A DNA stretch of 5,602 bases from Chloroflexota bacterium. GTDB taxonomy: Bacteria; Chloroflexota; Dehalococcoidia; Lucifugimonadales; CATQGZ01. The notes under the pieces were generated by a model. That model was not told the DNA's origin and did no database searches. It worked only from the letters and a program-made list of their open reading frames with translations. Each line of letters opens with the position of its first letter. Position 1 is the first letter of the stretch. This document shows positions 1 through 5,574 of this stretch, in pieces. A program made the translations under genes and the position numbers. The stretch spans positions 1 through 5,602 of the forward strand of contig JAQBTI010000166.1 in NCBI GenBank assembly GCA_027624995.1, given 5' to 3'.

Positions 1-196
1 CAGCGCCTGATCTCTCGACTTCCAAACTGTCCCACTTTTGCTGGTTGCTAACATCCGCGACCCGTGCGGCCAGGCCCCTAATGGGCGAGTCCCCGTCCGG
101 GTCTGTCGCCTCCTGGGCCATTACGACCCCGCTCGTGATGCCCAGGGCCATCACCGCCCCCATTATCGAAACTATGAACCACCGCTTACGTTTCAT
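1..196 (-). CDS. 5' end of a small exported protein, partial at the window edge
   Basis: The frame reads leftward from the ATG at 196-194 for 65 complete codons without a stop and leaves the window at base 1, so the C-terminus is not seen. The N-terminus is a textbook Sec signal peptide: a basic n-region (MKRKR), a hydrophobic core at about residues 6-26 (WFIVSIMGAV... to GVVMA), and a likely signal peptidase I site after VMA27, before QEATDPDGD. The mature start is acidic and then becomes charged and helical (about residues 41-65, GLAARVADVSNQQKW). A strong AGGAGG lies 6 bases upstream of the ATG. I do not recognise the family; short exported proteins starting in this style are, from memory, common in Chloroflexota. 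It is transcribed away from grdB and nothing links it to Grd function. The gene is well supported; its role is unknown. Confidence 0.8.
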   Translation of the reverse strand, partial: MKRKRWFIVSIMGAVMALGITSGVVMAQEATDPDGDSPIRGLAARVADVSNQQKWDSLEVERSGA

Positions 197-202
197 TCGG
201 AT

Positions 203-208
203 CCTCCT
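203..208 (-). promoter_or_regulatory. Shine-Dalgarno site of the exported-protein gene
   Basis: Read on the minus strand this is AGGAGG, followed by a 6-base spacer (ATCCGA) and then ATG at 196-194. It fixes the start of the partial gene that runs off the left edge. Confidence 0.8.
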
Positions 209-475
209 ATTTTGTTTGGTGTTGTTGGCCCCGTCCTGCAACCACTCTGTCGGAGACCTGTTAAGAAAATTCGAAGACCGGACCGGACGAAATAATTACT
301 GTTTGATTGACAAGAGCCGGAGGCCGATTTCATACTTGCGCAGACTTGGTGATGGAGAAGACATGACATCGACCTCTATTGACGCACAAGGCCGCTCCGA
401 CGGACTGGACACCGTTGACCGCGTATCCAATTGGGTTCCACACCGTCTTCATCGTGCTGCCGTCCGCCGGCCCCT
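209..475. other. Divergent intergenic region, no convincing gene
   Basis: This stretch separates the leftward exported-protein gene from rightward grdB. About 260-312 is clearly richer in A/T than the flanks and should hold the promoter of the leftward gene, although I cannot pick convincing boxes for it. A perfect TTGACA on the plus strand lies at 307-312 (separate entry). A 41-codon ORF at 363-488 has an ATG with GGAG 5 bases upstream, but its second half is Arg/His/Pro-rich, like an out-of-frame read. A different frame ending at the TAA 499-501 looks more protein-like there. I do not call either as a gene. The 14-mer GACACCGTTGACCG at 408-421 recurs with one mismatch at 478-491, inside the grdB promoter region. 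Confidence 0.5.
307..336 (+). promoter_or_regulatory. Candidate distal sigma70-type promoter reading toward grdB
   Basis: A perfect -35 box TTGACA (307-312) is followed after 18 bases by CATACT (331-336), which matches TATAAT at four of six positions. Transcription would begin near 343 and give a leader of about 210 bases before grdB, covering the short ORF at 363-488. It is a box match only. The second candidate at 476-504 is closer to grdB and has better spacing. Confidence 0.35.
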
Positions 476-504
476 TAGACACCCTTGACCGGCTCTGCTA
501 ACAT
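476..504 (+). promoter_or_regulatory. Candidate proximal promoter of grdB-grdE
   Basis: TAGACA (476-481, five of six to TTGACA), a 17-base spacer and TAACAT (499-504, four of six to TATAAT) form a sigma70-type promoter. The expected start near 511 gives a leader of about 40 bases before the grdB ATG. The -35 region overlaps the second copy of a near-identical 14-mer (478-491; first copy 408-421), so a regulator binding that repeat could block or assist RNA polymerase. The operator role is inference. Confidence 0.45.
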
Positions 505-542
505 ACGCCGCAACCGGATCGATCGCAGACCCCTGAGTAGTT

Positions 543-547
543 GGAGG
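543..547 (+). promoter_or_regulatory. Shine-Dalgarno site that fixes the grdB start
   Basis: GGAGG sits 5 bases before the ATG at 553. A TTG at 541 is also in frame, but it overlaps this site and has no Shine-Dalgarno of its own, so the ATG at 553 is the start. Confidence 0.75.
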
Positions 548-552
548 ACATC

Positions 553-1890
553 ATGACCGTACGAATCGTCCACTATCTCAATCAGTTCTTTGCCGGAGAG
601 GGCGGTGACGAAGCCGCCGGGATGCCTCTGAAGGCCGTAGATGGCCCCATTCGCTCGGGGACGCTGCTCCAAAGCATACTCGGCGATCAGGGCGAGGTCG
701 TCGGGACTCTGGTCTGCGGCGACAACTACGCCAACGAGGAGACCGAAGCAGCCCTGGAGGCTGCCGGAGAGGCCCTGGACCGCTTCAAGCCCGATGTCGT
801 GATAGCCGGCCCCGCCTTCAACGCGGGCCGCTACGGCCTGGCCTGCGGCGAGATCGGCAAGTTGGCCGAGAGTCGGGGCATCAGGGCCGTGGCCGCCATG
901 CACGAGGAGAACCCGGGAGTGGCGCAGCACGGCCGCGGCGTCTACATCCTCAAGACCGGCGAGAGCCCGACCGAGATGAAGGAGGCCGTGACGCACTTGG
1001 CGGCCTTCGCTCTCAAGCTGGCCAGGGGCGAAGAGATCGGTCCCGCCGCCGAGGAGGGCTACGCGACCCGTACGCGAAAGATCGTGAGGTCGCCGCATCC
1101 CATTGCAAGGCGCGCAATAGACATGCTGGCCGCCAAGGTCAACGGCAGGCCCTTTCAGACCGAGATACCCGTGATCCTCCCGGACCGGGTCGAACCCGCT
1201 CCCCCGATAGTCGATATGTCCACGGCCAGGATCGCGCTCATTACTACTGGCGGCCTGATACCTCGGGGCAACCCCGAACGCCAGACTGCAGGTAATCCAG
1301 AACAGTACTACACCTACTCCATCGAGGGCATGACGGCACTCGACGGCAACGACTGGGAAGCGTTCCACGGCGGCTACTTCAATGGGACCGCCAGCGACAA
1401 TCCAAACTACATCCTGCCGCTGGCGCAGCTACGGACTCTTGAGGACCGGGGCGTCGTCGGTAGCATCTACGAGACCCTCTTCACTATGCCGGGCGTCGGC
1501 ACACCCGTGCCCAAAGCCCGCAGGCTGGGCGCCCAGATTGCCGAGGAGCTGGTCGCGCAAGAGGTGGACGGAGCCTTACTGGTAGCAACCTGAGGCACCT
1601 GCAATCGTTGCGGAGCAACGATAGCGAAAGAGATCGAGCGGCGCGGCATCCCGGTCGGCATGATGACGGCGATTCACGGACTGGCCCTCACCACCGGTGC
1701 GAACAGGGTCATCAAAGGGGGTCGCATCGACCATGTGTGCGGCGACCCGACGCTCCCTCCCGACGAAGACTTCGCCTACGGCCTGCGCATCGTCGGCACG
1801 GCGATCAGGTCCCTCCAGACCGAACTGACCGAACCGACTCTGTTCGACCCAGCCGACCAGCCCATGGTGGAGGCCGGCCGTGCGTCTTGA
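553..1890 (+). CDS. grdB: Glycine/sarcosine/betaine reductase component B selenoprotein subunit (GrdB), with in-frame UGA = Sec347
   Basis: This is the selenoprotein subunit of component B, which with a GrdE-type partner binds the amine and hands its carboxymethyl group onward in the cytoplasm. Reading through the TGA at 1591-1593 gives 445 residues, close to the roughly 435-440 usual for GrdB. Family landmarks include RIVHYLNQFFAG (residues 4-15), VCGDNY (54-59), AGPAFNAGRYG (85-95) and HEENPGV (117-123). Sec347 opens the redox motif U-G-T-C350-N-R-C353, followed by GATIAKEIERRGIP and TTGANR (380-385), all as in known GrdB. Stopping at the UGA would give 346 residues without the catalytic site. 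A SECIS-type hairpin follows the UGA directly. Downstream, IDHVCGDP (392-399) stands where, from memory, clostridial GrdB has IPHPLGNP, placing an extra Cys396 near the active end. The last 11 bases overlap the GrdE-type gene, implying coupled translation. The family is certain; whether the substrate is glycine, sarcosine, betaine or another amine is not decided by this subunit. Confidence 0.95.
1591..1625 (+). promoter_or_regulatory. Selenocysteine UGA codon with bacterial SECIS-type hairpin
   Basis: The UGA at 1591-1593 is followed by a perfect 8-bp stem, 1604-1611 (ATCGTTGC) with 1615-1622 (GCAACGAT), closed by the triloop GGA at 1612-1614. Past one A-A mismatch the stem gains two more pairs (1601-1602 with 1624-1625). 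The loop begins 18 bases after the UGA and has G in its first two positions. This agrees with the known loose consensus for bacterial SECIS elements, in which SelB binds an apical loop roughly 16-37 bases downstream of the codon. The hairpin lies within the codons for C350 to I357, so protein and RNA constraints overlap here. Confidence 0.85.
1869..1873 (+). promoter_or_regulatory. Shine-Dalgarno site of the GrdE-type gene, inside grdB
   Basis: GGAGG lies 6 bases before the GTG at 1880 and within the last codons of grdB. It supports the GTG start, and the 11-base overlap with the grdB stop at 1888-1890 points to translational coupling. Coupling would tie synthesis of the partner subunit to successful selenocysteine readthrough, since ribosomes stopping at 1591 would not reach this site. 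Confidence 0.7.
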
Positions 1891-3175
1891 TCTGGCTACC
1901 TACCCCGTAAAGGAAGTGAAGCTCGGCTCTTCGACCGCGTACAAGGACGGCGTTCTGGAAATCGACCCCGATGCACTGGCGGCCGAGGTCCTCAGTGACC
2001 CTCGCATCGCGACGGCCAGAATCGAGCTCGCCAGTCCCGGCGAGTCGGTGCGCATCTGGCCCGTGCGAGACGTAATCGAGCCCCGCATCAAGGTCGAGGG
2101 TCCAGGGGTCGTCTATCCAGGCATCTGCGACCGGCCCATGACGCTGGTCGGCAGCGGAAGGACGAACAGGCTCTCGGGCGTGAGCGTAGTGGAGGTCTCC
2201 GAGGTCCAGTGGCATGACGCTGGCCACGACTGGGTGTGGCTGTTCATAGACATGCTGGGCCCGTGGGGCGAGCTCAATCCATACAGCGGTCTGTTCAACA
2301 TCTGCGTCGTTGTGGAGCCGCACGACGAGCTTCACGTCGACGTCAAGAACCGCGCGGTCCACAACGCCAGCCTGACGGTGTCCGACAGGCTGGCCGCGAC
2401 CACCGCGTCTGCCGAACCGGCCGAGGTCCGCACCTACGAGCTGAAGCCTTCGTCGCCGCCCCTGCCAAAGGTCGTATTCATCCAGGGCGTTCACTCCTCA
2501 CAGGGTACGTCGGGCAATCCGAACACGTTCTGCACGTCGATCTACGGAGCCACTCACCTGGAGCTGCCCAGGGCCCTCCATCCCAACGAGATGCTGGACG
2601 GCGCCATGACCGGGCCCTACCGGACTGCGTTTGCGACGTCCTGGACCCTGGCCAACAACCCGCTGATGGAGCAACTATACGACCGGCACGGCGTCGACTT
2701 CGATTTCGTGGGCGTCATACCAATGAGGACCGAGTGGACGCGCCAGGACGAGAAGGACTGGATCGGCCAGGAGACCGCCCGGCTGGCCTACATGATGGGC
2801 GCGGACGGCGCGGTGGTCACCTGGGACGCCGGCGGCAACGAGCAGGTCGAGGTCATCCGAGTCGTTCAGGCCTGTGAGCGCATGGGTATCAAGGCAGTCT
2901 TCGTGACCCACGAGGACATTTCAGGCTCCGCCGATGGCGTGTCCAGCCTGCTGGAGCCGGTCAAAGAGCTGGACGCTCTAGTCAGCACCGGGACCATCGG
3001 CGGCTCGGACTCCATGCCTGCAATACTTCCTGGAGTCGAGCGCGTTATAGGCTCCCCAACGAAGCTCGTCGGCGACCTGCGCGATGAGTCCATACCGACG
3101 GCTGGTCCGCAGAAAGCCCTGCCCATGTACGACGACCACTACGGGTTCAACAACCTGATCGGCATGGAATACTAG
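1880..3175 (+). CDS. grdE: Glycine/sarcosine/betaine reductase component B, GrdE-type subunit lacking the pyruvoyl-precursor Cys
   Basis: This is the partner of GrdB in substrate-binding component B. At 431 residues it matches GrdE proproteins (about 430). Shared landmarks are the opening MRLDLA, SVRIWPVRDVIEPRIKVEG (residues 56-74), GSGRTNRLSGVSVV (91-104), HPNEMLDGA (234-242), NNPLMEQLYDRHG (259-271) with FVGVI (276-280), and MPAILPGVERVIG (379-391). Classical GrdE and PrdA are cleaved before an internal Cys, which becomes a catalytic pyruvoyl group. In GrdE that Cys lies, from memory, in a SGNC stretch just after the DGA motif. Here the stretch reads TGPYRTAFATSWT (244-256), is about three residues shorter by eye and has no Cys. 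The only cysteines are C83, C142, C218 and C332. The protein may therefore stay uncleaved, as I recall for the betaine-specific subunit, or use Ser/Thr. GTG is the start because of its Shine-Dalgarno site and the match of MRLDLA to GrdE. It is certain to be in the family; GrdE versus GrdG/GrdI type is open. Confidence 0.88.
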   Translation: MRLDLATYPVKEVKLGSSTAYKDGVLEIDPDALAAEVLSDPRIATARIELASPGESVRIWPVRDVIEPRIKVEGPGVVYPGICDRPMTLVGSGRTNRLSGVSVVEVSEVQWHDAGHDWVWLFIDMLGPWGELNPYSGLFNICVVVEPHDELHVDVKNRAVHNASLTVSDRLAATTASAEPAEVRTYELKPSSPPLPKVVFIQGVHSSQGTSGNPNTFCTSIYGATHLELPRALHPNEMLDGAMTGPYRTAFATSWTLANNPLMEQLYDRHGVDFDFVGVIPMRTEWTRQDEKDWIGQETARLAYMMGADGAVVTWDAGGNEQVEVIRVVQACERMGIKAVFVTHEDISGSADGVSSLLEPVKELDALVSTGTIGGSDSMPAILPGVERVIGSPTKLVGDLRDESIPTAGPQKALPMYDDHYGFNNLIGMEY

Positions 3176-3190
3176 GACCGCGTCGGGGGG

Positions 3191-3226
3191 ACCCCGGCCA
3201 GCCCCTGGTCCCTGGGGTGATTCTTT
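3191..3226 (+). terminator. Terminator-like hairpin after grdB-grdE
   Basis: Fifteen bases after the stop of the GrdE-type gene, ACCCC (3191-3195) can pair with GGGGT (3214-3218), and inside it GGCCAG (3196-3201) with CTGGTC (3205-3210, one G-U), leaving a small bulge and a CCC loop. The segment after it (GATTCTTT, 3219-3226) has several T but no pure T-run, so termination may be partial or aided by Rho. Confidence 0.4.
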
Positions 3227-3266
3227 CCCCGCCGTCCCTCTATCGCTGGCAGTGGTCTAGGGTAGT

Positions 3267-3284
3267 GGCGTACGGCTGTACGCC
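3267..3284. repeat. Short perfect hairpin in the convergent intergenic region
   Basis: GGCGTAC (3267-3273), loop GGCT, GTACGCC (3278-3284): a perfect 7-bp inverted repeat. There is no T-run on either side, so it is not a standard terminator. Its form, a GGCG-stem-CGCC core flanked by G-rich then C-rich sequence, resembles short REP-like dispersed hairpins. Only one copy is visible here. Confidence 0.4.
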
Positions 3285-3349
3285 CGCCCGTCCCCACGGA
3301 CATGCCGCATGTTACTGTGCTCCAGGGTGTCGGTCCCACCCCATGTCCA

Positions 3350-3393
3350 AGGAGCCGCAGCAACCGACACATGTCATTCCGAGGAGCCGCAGC
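3350..3393. repeat. Direct 12-base repeat at the left edge of the palindromic element
   Basis: AGGAGCCGCAGC occurs at 3350-3361 and again at 3382-3393, 32 bases apart. The first copy is preceded by CATGTCC (3342-3348) and the second by CATGTCATTCCG (3370-3381). The first copy therefore looks like a decayed or partial second copy of the left arm of the palindrome at 3370-3462. Confidence 0.5.
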
Positions 3394-3462
3394 GACGAGG
3401 AATCTAAGGCCGCTGTCAAGCTAACGCTCTAGATTCTTCGCCGTGGCGCTCAGAATGACATG
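3370..3462. repeat. Large imperfect palindrome (93 bp), likely dispersed genomic repeat
   Basis: The left arm 3370-3406 begins CATGTCATTCCGAGGAGC and ends GAGGAATCTA. The right arm 3430-3462 begins TAGATTCTTCG and ends CAGAATGACATG. The outer ten bases and inner six pair perfectly, with mismatches and a few unpaired bases between, around a 23-base centre. No ORF of quality covers it. ATTCCGAGG...GGAATCT palindromes of this kind are, from memory, dispersed intergenic repeats in many bacterial genomes including Chloroflexota. Placed between two convergent genes, its RNA would fold on both strands and could protect 3' ends or help stop convergent transcription. It could be a non-autonomous mobile repeat; no target duplication is obvious. 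Confidence 0.6.
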
Positions 3463-3498
3463 CTCCGGAAGGGGCGGTAAGCGATAGCGCCGAAGGGC

Positions 3499-4083
3499 CT
3501 AGTCCGCAGACACCATGGTCTCGGACAGCGCGAAGCAGCACGAGCTACCCGGCTTGCCGATAGCTCCACGCCAGTCCTCTCTAATGAAGGGCTCACCTTC
3601 GACGGGACTGCCGTTCACCGTCATCTCGGCGGTGTCGCTGAAGAACAGGACCGAGTGGGTCACGGACTTCCCCGCCGATTGCAGCGGCCTCTCCATGATC
3701 ACGGAAGGGCCGACCTCCGTCCACCGGGCCACCACGACCTCATCGCCAATCTCTATGCGCCACTCGGGGTCCGAGCGCACGTCGCCGCCCCGCGTGAACC
3801 GGGCGTCGATCACCGGCAGGCCTTGCGGAAATGGGCTTACCCGCCAGGCGATGACGTTCTCCGCGATGAACTTCGCCAGCTCGGGGTTGTCCGCGCAAAA
3901 CGTAGGCGCGATGCCGGAGTCGCCCTCGGCTGCTATCAGCGCGACCTGTCCCTCACCGACGGGGCTGTAGGAAGTCCTGTATAGGCTGACCGAGCCGCTA
4001 TTTGACTCCTCGCCCGGCCGCCTCAGATACAGAATCCAGTGTTCCCCTGTCCAGAGCAGGTTCGAGTCGTCAGCCTGGGTCAT
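3499..4083 (-). CDS. Protein of unknown function next to grdC
   Basis: The gene encodes 194 residues from the ATG at 4083-4081; GGAGG at 4095-4099 lies 11 bases upstream, a little far. A TTG at 4113 would add ten hydrophilic residues but has no Shine-Dalgarno site. I do not recognise the family. There is no signal peptide or membrane segment. The sequence alternates short hydrophobic and polar runs typical of a soluble beta-rich fold (HWILYLRR 15-22, VSLYRTSYSPVGEG 32-45, EVVVARWTEVGPSVIMERP 115-133, HSVLFFSDTAEMTVNG 143-158). A helical piece lies at 67-80 (PELAKFIAENVIAW). The overall charge is acidic. Cysteines are C63 near the middle and the pair C182-C183 near the end, in GSSCCFAL. It follows grdC by 39 bases on the same strand, so it is probably co-transcribed with it. 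In classical operons grdD would be expected in this place, and this protein is far too short to be GrdD and unlike it. A link to amine metabolism is inferred from position only. Confidence 0.75.
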   Translation of the reverse strand: MTQADDSNLLWTGEHWILYLRRPGEESNSGSVSLYRTSYSPVGEGQVALIAAEGDSGIAPTFCADNPELAKFIAENVIAWRVSPFPQGLPVIDARFTRGGDVRSDPEWRIEIGDEVVVARWTEVGPSVIMERPLQSAGKSVTHSVLFFSDTAEMTVNGSPVEGEPFIREDWRGAIGKPGSSCCFALSETMVSAD

Positions 4084-4094
4084 CTTTGAATCAA

Positions 4095-4099
4095 CCTCC
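4095..4099 (-). promoter_or_regulatory. Shine-Dalgarno site for the unknown gene after grdC
   Basis: GGAGG on the minus strand, 11 bases before the ATG at 4083. The spacing is longer than ideal, but no better site serves the alternative TTG at 4113, so this favours the ATG start. Confidence 0.45.
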
Positions 4100-4122
4100 G
4101 AATCCGTAGTCAAGCGGCGACT

Positions 4123-5571
4123 CTAAAGCGCCGGGTTGCGTTCCAGGATGAACGAGAGGCCGTCGGACTGCTGAGTCATTCTACCCAGGAACAGGCTGCC
4201 TTTTGCGAGGAACATTACCCTGTTCAGGCTCCCGTCTTGGAGTCCGACCAGGGCGTGACCCAGGAACGGCACGGCCGACGCGACATGGCCCTGGGTCGGC
4301 GAGTAGCCGGGCATGCCGTGCTTCTCGATGAACTGCCCGATCTCTTTGACGCCGATCTCTTTGCGATAAGCGGCCAGGCTGGCGATCAGCCGGTAGTTCC
4401 GCTCCGGCACGTCTCCGTTGCCCGACGGCTCCGTGACTTCGGGGTTGTGCAGTTCCGTCGCGTACTTGTCGATGTCCTCGAACCTCAGGCCCAGCTTGGC
4501 GAGCGGGTCGACGATCAATTTTTCGAAGATGGCCTGCTGAGAAGATGCGGCCCCTACCGTGTGGGACCCTATAGAATCAAGTCTCAGCACGGGCGACTTC
4601 CCGTCGTCCGGCTCGATGACCATCGCGAACCCCGCTAGCACATCCTCGATAATGGGCATATCGTTCTTGAGGTGCCCCTGGAACTTCATGCCCAGCTTGG
4701 CCAGCGACGCACCGCCCATTACGACGACCCTCTTGTAGACACCGGCTTGGACCAGAGAGGCCCCCACCATCATGGCGTGGTTCGGTGCGCAGCAGAAGGC
4801 CTTGACGTCGGAGCCCGTTGCATTGACGCACCCGGCGTCCTCGGCCATCGCCTTTCCCAGGTTGCCGCCGCCTCGCTGGTATCGGTCGCCCACGGCCTCC
4901 TCGCCGCTGTTAATGACGTACTCCACAGAGTCCGGTGCGATGCCGTCCTGCGCCAGCATCGTCCGCAAAGCCATCACGCCTGTTGTCTTGCAGACCAGGT
5001 TCTCGAGCAGGATGTGAGAGGTTAAGGAGAGGTCCTCGTGGTGGGCCCTGTTGAAACACCCGACGAGACGACCGTCCCGGGTGCGCAACGGAAGCGCCGA
5101 GTCGGCCGACTGCGCCTCGATCTCCGATGCAGGCCTTCCATCTCCGAGCTTCTCGATGTCCTTTGGTGTGACAAAGGGGTTCTTCGCCAGCAGGGACTTT
5201 ACCTCGCTCGTGAACGACTCCTCGAGCCAGACCAAGTCGAACTGGTCGAATGCCTTCATAAGCGCGTAGAACTCCTCCTCCGGGAGGATGTCACCGTCTC
5301 GCTGTAGCCTGGGGGCGTCTCCCTTCACATGGAACCACGGGCGCTCAATTCCCTTGAGGTCGTCCGGGCTGATGTCTCCGAGGAAGACCCTGTTTGGCGG
5401 GTAGGCCACGGCGTCCTGGTAGCTGCGCAAGTGGCTGGAGATTTCGTCCATCAGCTCGGGACTTTTGTTGATCTCTCTGTAAGGCTTAGACCCGTATCGG
5501 ACGAGTCCGGGCGCGTGGACCAGTCCGAGCTTTACCGCGCTTACGACCGGATGGCTGCCGTTCACTGCCAA
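4123..5571 (-). CDS. grdC: Glycine/sarcosine/betaine reductase component C, beta subunit (GrdC)
   Basis: GrdC has a thiolase/ketoacyl-synthase-type fold. With GrdD it forms component C, which takes the carboxymethyl group from selenoprotein GrdA and releases acetyl phosphate. The 482 residues are slightly short of the roughly 510 of clostridial GrdC but cover the family end to end: HLRSYQDAVAYPPNRVFLGD (47-66), RPWF (77-80), DGRLVGCFNRAH (166-177), QRGGGNLGKAMAEDAGCVNATGSD (232-255), KAFCCAPNHAMM (257-268), ELHNPEVTEPSGNGDVPE (373-390), YSPTQGHVASAVPFLGHA (423-440) and KGSLFLGRM (457-465). C260 in FCCAP is kept in GrdC proteins I recall and, with H429 or H264, is a candidate for the active site; C248 is also kept. 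The start is TTG at 5571, fixed by GGGAGG 7 bases upstream. It runs convergent to grdB-grdE, not in one operon with them. grdD is not downstream; it could lie upstream, beyond the right edge. Confidence 0.93.
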   Translation of the reverse strand: MAVNGSHPVVSAVKLGLVHAPGLVRYGSKPYREINKSPELMDEISSHLRSYQDAVAYPPNRVFLGDISPDDLKGIERPWFHVKGDAPRLQRDGDILPEEEFYALMKAFDQFDLVWLEESFTSEVKSLLAKNPFVTPKDIEKLGDGRPASEIEAQSADSALPLRTRDGRLVGCFNRAHHEDLSLTSHILLENLVCKTTGVMALRTMLAQDGIAPDSVEYVINSGEEAVGDRYQRGGGNLGKAMAEDAGCVNATGSDVKAFCCAPNHAMMVGASLVQAGVYKRVVVMGGASLAKLGMKFQGHLKNDMPIIEDVLAGFAMVIEPDDGKSPVLRLDSIGSHTVGAASSQQAIFEKLIVDPLAKLGLRFEDIDKYATELHNPEVTEPSGNGDVPERNYRLIASLAAYRKEIGVKEIGQFIEKHGMPGYSPTQGHVASAVPFLGHALVGLQDGSLNRVMFLAKGSLFLGRMTQQSDGLSFILERNPAL

Positions 5572-5574
5572 TAG

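Noticed and set aside
45..488. 147-codon plus-strand ORF over the left edge
   Set aside because: Its first half is antisense to the signal-peptide gene, which has a strong Shine-Dalgarno site and a typical signal sequence.
541..552. TTG at 541 as the grdB start
   Set aside because: It overlaps the GGAGG that serves the ATG at 553, and the GrdB family begins right at RIVHYLNQFF.
475..1368. Long minus-strand ORF opposite grdB
   Set aside because: Shadow of a GC-rich gene: the sense strand is an unmistakable GrdB, and the antisense product is a Gly/Leu/Arg-rich read with no recognisable motif.
553..1593. grdB as a pseudogene broken by a nonsense UGA
   Set aside because: The UGA falls exactly at the family's Sec position, the C-R-C motif follows, and a SECIS-type hairpin is present; no other damage is seen.
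1660..1890. Separate 76-residue gene starting MMTAIHG
   Set aside because: It is the C-terminal part of grdB after the selenocysteine codon; the frame is continuous with the upstream part and no Shine-Dalgarno site precedes it.
1805..2877. Minus-strand ORF at 1805-2494 and plus-strand ORF at 2236-2877 over the GrdE-type gene
   Set aside because: Both are rich in Arg, Gly and His with no family landmarks, and they overlap well-supported GrdE-type sequence.
3217..3432. 71-codon plus-strand ORF in the convergent intergenic region
   Set aside because: It runs through the hairpins and the left palindrome arm (VIPRSRSDEES is simply the repeat translated) and has no Shine-Dalgarno site.
3370..3462. 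CRISPR array or attachment site
   Set aside because: There is one inverted pair plus one partial direct copy, with no regularly spaced repeats and no integrase or tRNA gene nearby.
4237..5574. Several plus-strand ORFs opposite grdC
   Set aside because: Antisense shadows of grdC; grdC is recognisable along its full length.
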